A DNA stretch of 64,000 nt, from positions 62,001 to 126,000 of the forward strand of contig DASWWX010000057.1 of NCBI GenBank assembly GCA_036405815.1, written 5' to 3'. The notes under the pieces were generated by a model. The model saw only the letters and a list, made by a program, of their open reading frames with translations. It did no database searches and was not told where the DNA came from. This document shows, in pieces, positions 58,724-64,000 of this stretch (within the stretch, counting starts at the first letter, position 1; every line of letters begins with the position of its first letter). This DNA is from Solimonas sp036405815. GTDB lineage: Bacteria > Pseudomonadota > Gammaproteobacteria > Nevskiales > Nevskiaceae. The translations under genes were made by a program, and so were the position numbers.

Positions 58724-60439
58724 ATGAGTCAGGGTTGGGATCAGGAATACGACGTCGTCGTCGTCGGCTCCGGTGGTGGCGGCATGACCACGGCGCTGGT
58801 CGCGCACGGGCACGGCATGAAGGCGGTCGTCGTCGAGAAGGCTGACAAGTACGGCGGCACCAGCGCGGTGTCGGGCGGCGGCATCTGGATTCCCTGCAAC
58901 GACGACATCGCCCGCACCGGCGGCAGCGATTCGTACGAGGAAGCGCTGACCTATCTGAAGCACACGGTCGGCGACTCGGTGCCGCAGTCGCGCATCGAGG
59001 CCTACCTGAAGAACGCGCCGGAGATGGTGCGTTATCTGGCGCGCACCTTCGGCGTGATCTATCGCAACGTGCCGAAGTATCCGGACTACTACCCGAAGAA
59101 GCCGGGCGGCAAGACCGGCTGGCGCTCGATGCAGCCGGAGGCGTTCGACGCCGCCAAGCTCGGCGCCGAGTTCGACAACCAGCGCGAGTCGTTCAAGGGC
59201 ACGCTGCTGATGGGCCGCATCGCGATGGACCAGATCGAGGCGCACACGCTGTTCTCGCGTGGGCCGGGCTGGATTCGCCTGACCATCGGCATGCTGCTGA
59301 AGTACTGGTTCGATTTCAGCTGGCGCCGCAAGACGCATCGCGATCGCCGGCAGGTGCTGGGCCAGGGCATGGTCGCGGCGCTGCGCTACGCGATGCTGAA
59401 GAACGATATTCCGCTGCATCTGAGCACTGGCCTGGAGTCGCTGGTGGAAGAAGGCGGCCGCGTCACCGGCGTCGTCGTCCAGCAGAACGGCAGGACGCTG
59501 CGTTACAAGGCGCGTCGCGGCGTGGTGCTGGCCTGCGGCGGCTTCGAGTCCAACCAGCAGATGCGCGATCAGTACCTCGCCAAGCCGACCCAGGTCGAAT
59601 GGACCGCAGCGCCGCCGATCAACCACGGCGACGGCATCCGTGCCGGTCAGGCGATCGGCGCGGCGGTGAAGGGCATGGACCTGGTCTGGGGGTCGCCGAC
59701 CGTGCGCAAGCCGGGCGCCGAGCAGCAGATCACGCTGTTCGTCGAGCGCGGCATGCCGGGCTGCGTCGCCGTCAACAAGAAGGGCCTGCGCTTCGTCAAC
59801 GAGGCGGCCGCTTATCCGGACTTCCGCAATGCAATGTACGAGGACGACGCCAAGGGCAACGGCTGCGTGCCGGCCTGGCTGGTCTTCGACGCGACGTTCC
59901 GCCACAAGTACCCGATGGGCATCTTCCTGCCGGGCCAGATCGAGCCGGATTCCAAGCTGCCGAAGGACTGGCTGGACAAGGTCTACTTCCGCGCCGACAC
60001 GCTGGAAGCGCTGTCGCAGAAGATCGGCGTCGACACGCCGAACCTGCTGCAGACCGTGGCCAAGATGAACGAGTACGCGAAGACCGGCGTGGACGTGGAA
60101 TTCCACAAGGGCGAAACCGCGATCGACACCTATTACAGCGATCCGAGCGTCAAGCCCAACACCTGCCTCGGCCCGATCGCCAAGGCGCCGTTCTACGCGG
60201 TGCCGATGTATCCGGGCGAGATCGGCACCAAGGGCGGTCTCGACGTGGACGCCAGCGCGCGCGTGCTGCGTCAGGACGGCCAGCCGATCGCGGGCCTGTA
60301 CGCCACCGGCAACACCTCGGCCGCGGTGATGGGCCCGACCTACGCCGGCGCCGGTTCGACGCTGGGCCCGGCGATGACCTTCGGTTATGTGGCGGTGCTC
60401 GATATGGCCGCAACCGCTGCGGTGAAAGCCGCGGCCTGA
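58724..60439 (+). CDS. kstD: 3-ketosteroid delta1-dehydrogenase (KstD/TesH)
   Basis: A 571-aa FAD-dependent dehydrogenase that introduces the 1,2 double bond into 3-ketosteroids. FAD-binding GSGGGGMTTAL (from residue 15), GGTSAVSGGGIWIP, and the C-terminal YATGNTSAAVMGPTYAGAGSTLGPAM which contacts FAD. The length fits TesH of Comamonas testosteroni (573 aa); a delta4(5alpha)-dehydrogenase (TesI) is the alternative, since the two are related. With kshA and tesA2 it completes the ring A/B opening. Start ATG 58724. Confidence 0.88.
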   Translation: MSQGWDQEYDVVVVGSGGGGMTTALVAHGHGMKAVVVEKADKYGGTSAVSGGGIWIPCNDDIARTGGSDSYEEALTYLKHTVGDSVPQSRIEAYLKNAPEMVRYLARTFGVIYRNVPKYPDYYPKKPGGKTGWRSMQPEAFDAAKLGAEFDNQRESFKGTLLMGRIAMDQIEAHTLFSRGPGWIRLTIGMLLKYWFDFSWRRKTHRDRRQVLGQGMVAALRYAMLKNDIPLHLSTGLESLVEEGGRVTGVVVQQNGRTLRYKARRGVVLACGGFESNQQMRDQYLAKPTQVEWTAAPPINHGDGIRAGQAIGAAVKGMDLVWGSPTVRKPGAEQQITLFVERGMPGCVAVNKKGLRFVNEAAAYPDFRNAMYEDDAKGNGCVPAWLVFDATFRHKYPMGIFLPGQIEPDSKLPKDWLDKVYFRADTLEALSQKIGVDTPNLLQTVAKMNEYAKTGVDVEFHKGETAIDTYYSDPSVKPNTCLGPIAKAPFYAVPMYPGEIGTKGGLDVDASARVLRQDGQPIAGLYATGNTSAAVMGPTYAGAGSTLGPAMTFGYVAVLDMAATAAVKAAA

Positions 60440-60466
60440 GCGTCGTTACACTGAGGTCCGTGTCCA

Positions 60467-60492
60467 AGAGGGCGCCTGCGGGCGCCTTCTTG
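60467..60492 (+). terminator. Intrinsic terminator after kstD
   Basis: Stem GGCGCC / GGCGCC with a TGCG loop flanked by AAGAG and CTTCTTG, 27 bp after the kstD stop. Confidence 0.65.
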
Positions 60493-60537
60493 CTTTGTCG
60501 CAAAGCGAGATGCGCGCCAACGCGCGCGGGAGCGTCC

Positions 60538-61788
60538 ATGAAACGTCATATCGTGCTGGCAAGCCTGCTATTGGCGGCGCTGGCGCTGAGTGCCTGCGGC
60601 GATTCGCAGGCGCCGGATGCGGTGCCCGGCCCAGGGCCAGGACCCGGCCCTGGGCCCGGCACGCCGTCGCTCAACGTCGGCGACGTGATGCCGGAACACT
60701 GGCAGCCGCTGCCGGCAGCACCCACGGTCAGCGCCGAGGTGCAGGCCGCGCGCGATCGCATCCTCGGCGAGAACGCCGCCGATCCTGCAAAGGTGAAGCT
60801 GTGGTGGGTCGGCGTGTCGAGCTTCATCGCGTCGATGAACGGCCACCTGTTCCTGTTCGACGCCTGGGAGCCGGTCGGCGTGCAGAAGGATTACGTGCCG
60901 ATCGGCCGCGAGGAACTGGCGGCGATCCAGCCGGAAGCGATCTTCATCGGCCACGGTCATTTCGATCATGCGGCGGATGCCGGCTACGTCGCCGGCAGGA
61001 GCGGCGCCGCATTGATTGCCGGCGCACCGACCTGCGCGACGGCGCGTGCGCGCGCCGCGCAGTTCGACGCGACCGTGTCGTTTCCCTGCCTGATTCTCGG
61101 CACGCGCGAGTCGCCGGGGCCGGGCGCCGTGCGCGAGATCCGCATCTGGGCCGACCTGCCGCCGGTGCAGGTGATCCAGCATGTGCATTCGGCGGTCGAT
61201 CCCACCGACCTGCTCACTGGCGGCCTGCCGCTGGTGTTCATTCCCGAGGTGCTCACCTACCTGCAATACCTCAACACCGATCCGCAGGAGATCCTGCGTT
61301 TTGCGCAGACGCTGGGCGATGACGGTTTGCTGGGCCAGCCCGAAGGCGGCACCTGGGCCTATCACCTGCGGGTCGGCGACTTCAGCCTGCTGTGGCACGA
61401 CTCCACCGGGCCGATCGGCGACGGCGAAGACAACGGACCGGCGGTGCAGGCGGCGCTCGCCGCCTTGCCGGGCTGCGTCGACGTGCAGGTCGGCGCCATC
61501 GTCGGCTTCGGCATGGTCACCAGCGGCCTGCGCGATTCCACGCAATACGTCGACAGCGCGCGTCCGCACGTCAGCGTGCCCAGCCACCACGACGCCTGGG
61601 CACCGGTGCTCGGCGGCGGCGCGGCGGCCTACGAGCGCCAGTGGCGCAACGCGCTCGCCACGCTCGATCACCCGCCGGAACTCGACTACCTGCGCGATCC
61701 CGAGGATTACCTGGTGCCGCGCATCTACGACATCGACGATCCCCGCTGGAAGACGCCGCCGCCGGGTTCGCGCTGCGCGGCGCCCTGA
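60538..61788 (+). CDS. Metallo-beta-lactamase-fold lipoprotein
   Basis: A 416-aa envelope hydrolase. Lipobox LALSAC (Cys about 20) is followed by a Pro-Gly alternating run (about six repeats, residues 30-42) as a spacer, then an MBL domain. The metal motif is GHGHFDHAAD; further likely ligands are the His of VIQHVHSAVD, the Asp of LWHDSTGP and the His pair of VPSHHDAW. Relatives act on lactones and other esters or as phosphodiesterases; the substrate here is unknown. The terminator after kstD makes it a separate unit. Confidence 0.86.
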   Translation: MKRHIVLASLLLAALALSACGDSQAPDAVPGPGPGPGPGPGTPSLNVGDVMPEHWQPLPAAPTVSAEVQAARDRILGENAADPAKVKLWWVGVSSFIASMNGHLFLFDAWEPVGVQKDYVPIGREELAAIQPEAIFIGHGHFDHAADAGYVAGRSGAALIAGAPTCATARARAAQFDATVSFPCLILGTRESPGPGAVREIRIWADLPPVQVIQHVHSAVDPTDLLTGGLPLVFIPEVLTYLQYLNTDPQEILRFAQTLGDDGLLGQPEGGTWAYHLRVGDFSLLWHDSTGPIGDGEDNGPAVQAALAALPGCVDVQVGAIVGFGMVTSGLRDSTQYVDSARPHVSVPSHHDAWAPVLGGGAAAYERQWRNALATLDHPPELDYLRDPEDYLVPRIYDIDDPRWKTPPPGSRCAAP

Positions 61789-61811
61789 TCCGCTAGCGCC
61801 GCTTCAGCGTC

Positions 61812-61835
61812 GCGCTGGCGCTGGCGCTGGCGCTG
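61812..61835. repeat. Tandem GCGCTG hexanucleotide, four copies
   Basis: Four perfect GCGCTG copies in a row, between the MBL lipoprotein and the DUF4197 gene. The unit preserves reading frame but lies in no gene. Possibly slippage-prone. Confidence 0.75.
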
Positions 61836-61933
61836 GCACCGGCGCCGGTACCGCGCCGCTCCTCTATGATGCGGATGACGTCGGCGGCACCCCGAATGCT
61901 GTGACGTCGCCCCCCGATCCTGGAGCGATTCCG

Positions 61934-62674
61934 ATGCTGATGCCGCTGTCGCGCACCCTGCGGGTGCTGCCGTTCCTGCTGCTGACGGGCTGCGCCGGCG
62001 ATTGGCAGGGCGAAGCGGGCCGGGTGTTGCAGCAAGTCGCGCAGCAGCCGGGCGGCACTGCCGTACTCGACAACAGCCAGATCGTCGCCGGCCTGCGCGA
62101 AGCGCTGGCGCAGGGCACGATCCGCGCGGTCAACCAGCTTGGCCGCACCGACGGCTTCTGGCGCGATGCTGGCGTGCGCATTCCGCTGCCGGCGCCGATC
62201 GCCGGCATCGAGAAGACATTGCGCCAGTTCGGGCAGGGCGCGAAGGTCGATCAGTTCCACCTCACGCTGAATCGGGCTGCCGAGCGCGCGGTGCCGCAGG
62301 TCGCCGACATCTTCGGCGACGCGGTGCGGCGCATGAGCGTGGCCGATGCACGCGCGATCCTCGAAGGCCAGCCCGATGCGGCCACGCGCTACTTCCAGCG
62401 GGTTTCCAGCGACTCGCTGCGCCAGAAGATCCTGCCCCTCGTCACCGACGCCACGGCGCAGGTCGGCCTGACGCAGGAGTACAAGTCGCTGATGACGCGG
62501 GCGGGGCCGCTGCTGCAGATCGCCGGCAAGTCCGTGCCCGACCTGGATCGCTACGTCACCGATCGTGCGCTCGACGGCCTGTTCACGACCATCGCCGCTG
62601 AGGAGCTGCGCATCCGCACGCAGCCGGCCGCGCGCACCACGGAACTGCTGCGCCGCGTGTTCGGCGGGCGCTGA
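61934..62674 (+). CDS. DUF4197 lipoprotein
   Basis: A 246-aa predicted lipoprotein: lipobox LLLTGC (Cys about 20). The DUF4197 domain follows with DNSQIVAGLREALAQGTIRAVNQLGRTDGFWRD and RIPLPAPIAGIEKTLRQFG, ending DRYVTDRALDGLFTTIAAEE. Function is unknown; the family is common in Gammaproteobacteria. ATG 61934 has GGAG upstream. Single gene. Confidence 0.9.
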   Translation: MLMPLSRTLRVLPFLLLTGCAGDWQGEAGRVLQQVAQQPGGTAVLDNSQIVAGLREALAQGTIRAVNQLGRTDGFWRDAGVRIPLPAPIAGIEKTLRQFGQGAKVDQFHLTLNRAAERAVPQVADIFGDAVRRMSVADARAILEGQPDAATRYFQRVSSDSLRQKILPLVTDATAQVGLTQEYKSLMTRAGPLLQIAGKSVPDLDRYVTDRALDGLFTTIAAEELRIRTQPAARTTELLRRVFGGR

Positions 62675-62735
62675 TCCGATCCGATCGTCCCGCGCCGTCG
62701 TCTCCGCGGCGATTGCGCGAGCTGCAGCGGACCCC

Positions 62736-63371
62736 TCAGGGCTTCTTGCCGGACTTCGCGGCGTCATCGCCCCACACGGCGTCCAGGCGCCGATCTCGCC
62801 CGCAGCCTTCCTTGTAGAGCCGGTAGCGGATCGGATTCTTGCGGTAGTAGTCCTGATGCTCGGCTTCGGCCGCGTAGAACGGCGCGGCGTCGCGAATCTC
62901 GGTCTTGACGATGCCGGGTTCGCGCAGGCGCGTGGCGGCGGCCGTTCGCGTCTTCTCCGCAATCGCACGCTCCTGCGCATTGGCCACGAACACGGCCGAT
63001 CGATACTGCGGCCCCTTGTCGCAGAACTGGCCCTCGTCATCGAGCGGATCGATGTTGCTCCAGAAGTAGTCGATCAGTTTTTCGTAGGACAGCCGGGCGT
63101 CGTCGTAACGCACGCGCACCGCCTCGACATGGCCGGTGGTGCCGCTCGAGACCTGACGGTAGCTGGGGTTCGGCACATGACCGCCGGTGTAGCCGGAGAC
63201 CACGTCGATGACGCCGGGCACGCCTTCGAGTTCGGATTCCATGCACCAGAAGCAGCCGCCGGCGAAGACCGCCTCGGCGGTGCGCGCCTGGGCGGGCAGG
63301 GCCAGCAGCAGGGTGAGGATCGGGATGAGGAGGGGGACGAGCAGCATCGACAGTGAAGGGCGGCGGCGCAT
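62736..63371 (-). CDS. msrA: Exported peptide methionine-(S)-S-oxide reductase
   Basis: A 211-aa MsrA with an N-terminal signal peptide (about residues 1-29), so it repairs oxidised methionine in the periplasm. Catalytic C40 lies in GGCFWCMESE; the conserved SGYTGG, PSYRQV, TGHVEAVRV and DPLDDEGQFCDKGPQYRSAVF all follow. A resolving Cys is in EGCGRD near the C-terminus. Single gene, convergent with DUF4197. Confidence 0.94.
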   Translation of the reverse strand: MRRRPSLSMLLVPLLIPILTLLLALPAQARTAEAVFAGGCFWCMESELEGVPGVIDVVSGYTGGHVPNPSYRQVSSGTTGHVEAVRVRYDDARLSYEKLIDYFWSNIDPLDDEGQFCDKGPQYRSAVFVANAQERAIAEKTRTAAATRLREPGIVKTEIRDAAPFYAAEAEHQDYYRKNPIRYRLYKEGCGRDRRLDAVWGDDAAKSGKKP

Positions 63372-63506
63372 GGCGTGAATCTCGAAAGGGGAACCGGACT
63401 GGGAGTAACGGACTTCGCGGAAGTTCCGATGCGTCCTCGGCGGCGAAGCGGCTCAAATGCTTCCAAATCCCACCCCCAATCACGCCAACGCCACCGGGTG
63501 GGTCGG

Positions 63507-63538
63507 CCGAAACATTGCAGATTTCTGCAATGTTTCGG
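63507..63538. promoter_or_regulatory. Perfect 32-bp palindrome in the promoter of a small lipoprotein gene
   Basis: CCGAAACATTGCAGA and its exact complement TCTGCAATGTTTCGG flank a TT centre. A TATATA element begins about 15 bp downstream (63552), so the right arm overlaps the -35 area of a plausible promoter for the plus-strand gene. This is a strong operator candidate, or a cruciform-forming dyad. Confidence 0.65.
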
Positions 63539-63616
63539 GATTTTGGTTTGCTATATAGGCGCCCGGTCATGTCTTTTCCGGCGGTAGCTCCGCCGGTGTT
63601 CACACCGAGGCTCGCT

Positions 63617-63958
63617 ATGAAAAGTCGCTGGTTCCCTCTGCCGCTGACGTCGTTTGCGGCGTCGACGATCGCGGGTTCGCCCGCAGGCATTGCGGCGTTT
63701 CCTGCGCCGCCGCCCCGCCGACATCGCCGATGGGCGATCGGCCTGCTGGCGTTCGCGCTGACCGCCTGCGGTGGCGGTGGCGGTGGCGGCGGCGGATCGC
63801 CGGTCGATCCAGCGCCCGGCACGCCCGCGACGACGCGACTCGTGCCGGCGGTTGAGGTGGCGAGTTCCGCCGCGCATCAGCTGCAACGCCCGAATCCCAA
63901 AGCGACGTCGAACGACGCCACGGCCAGTTCCACCCTTTACCGACTCACCCGGGAGTAA
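63617..63958 (+). CDS. Small Gly-rich lipoprotein, unknown
   Basis: A 113-aa reading beginning MKSRWFPLPLTSFAAS. It has a hydrophobic segment (WAIGLLAFALTACGGGGG) with lipobox LTAC followed by nine or ten Gly from a GGTGGC-type repeat, then a Pro/Ala/Thr-rich tail. Such Gly-tract lipoproteins are frequent in this group, but no family was recognised. The frame is open upstream, and an earlier ATG at 63569 is also possible. It is preceded by a perfect palindrome. Moderate confidence that it is a gene. Confidence 0.55.
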   Translation: MKSRWFPLPLTSFAASTIAGSPAGIAAFPAPPPRRHRRWAIGLLAFALTACGGGGGGGGGSPVDPAPGTPATTRLVPAVEVASSAAHQLQRPNPKATSNDATASSTLYRLTRE

Positions 63959-63964
63959 TCACCC

Positions 63965-64000
63965 ATGCGCATCTCGCTCTTGTCCACGAATCGCTTCCGG
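63965..64000 (+). CDS. Start of a further gene cut by the window end
   Basis: ATG at 63965 with GGGAG about 10 nt upstream opens a frame (MRISLLSTNRFR) that runs to the window end. Only 12 codons are visible; it may be a signal-peptide start of an exported protein co-transcribed with the lipoprotein gene, but this cannot be tested here. Confidence 0.35.
   Translation, partial: MRISLLSTNRFR

Noticed and set aside
57254..60106. Very long open frame (950 codons) on the minus strand
   Set aside because: It is antisense to tesA2/hsaA and kstD, which have clear family motifs; the product is Arg/His/Leu-rich without any domain. High GC produces such frames.
1..64000. CRISPR arrays, tRNA/rRNA genes, transposases or prophage genes
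   Set aside because: No regularly spaced repeats, no cloverleaf or rRNA-like sequence, and no transposase, integrase or phage structural motifs were seen in any frame.

Overview
This is a GC-rich, gene-dense bacterial chromosome segment. It is most like an environmental gammaproteobacterium of the Solimonadaceae/Nevskiaceae type (Solimonas, Nevskia and relatives). That placement is an inference from gene content: a steroid-catabolism gene set, an AlkB-rubredoxin fusion, many short-chain dehydrogenases (SDRs), TonB receptors and SnoaL/NTF2-like proteins. No rRNA, tRNA, CRISPR array, insertion sequence or phage gene was seen. Most gaps are under 300 bp.

Layout. 1-2920 (minus): DUF1214 protein, sulfotransferase and an SDR cut by the window edge, in one tight operon. 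3209-8125 (minus): a CPA2 antiporter, then a histidine kinase with a twin-receiver response regulator. 8438-8935: a SnoaL-like protein. 9030-10916: a visibly AT-richer island of three small unknown genes separated by attC-like sites, possibly an integron-less cassette cluster. 11010-13723: alkane hydroxylation (AlkB fused to rubredoxin, free rubredoxin, divergent AraC regulator). 13823-18358: UPF0114 protein, PQQ quinohaemoprotein dehydrogenase, a frameshifted DUF2383 gene and a pseudouridine synthase. 18430-19855: a Rieske oxygenase and a [2Fe-2S] ferredoxin. 20085-27800: diguanylate cyclase, Cu/Zn SOD, CoA-binding protein, aldo/keto reductase, SDR, FAD oxidoreductase and ABC-F ATPase. 27988-31455: Fur-box TonB receptor and an esterase-like lipoprotein.

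32181-37433 (minus) is a steroid meta-cleavage operon, tesD-tesE-tesF-tesG, in the order known from Comamonas testosteroni and extended by a VOC protein and an SDR. 37590-43453 holds an SDR and a co-directional set of DUF3604 lipoprotein, parvulin, HupE/UreJ protein and formylglycine-generating enzyme. 43642-50910 holds a LolA-like protein, three SDRs, a GH20 hexosaminidase, a SnoaL protein, a VanZ-like protein and an MFS transporter.

50971-60439 is the second steroid block: a LuxR/TeiR-like regulator divergent from ketosteroid isomerase, a TonB receptor, a carboxymuconolactone-decarboxylase-like protein, KshA divergent from HsaA/TesA2, and KstD/TesH. Together the blocks cover uptake, delta5/delta4 isomerisation, delta1-dehydrogenation, 9alpha-hydroxylation (B-ring opening), A-ring hydroxylation, and hydrolysis and breakdown of the ring-cleavage product to pyruvate and an acyl-CoA. 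The extradiol dioxygenase (TesB/HsaC) and the reductases for KshA and HsaA are not in the window. 60538-64000 carries a metallo-beta-lactamase-fold lipoprotein, a DUF4197 lipoprotein, an exported MsrA and a small Gly-rich lipoprotein behind a perfect 32-bp palindrome.
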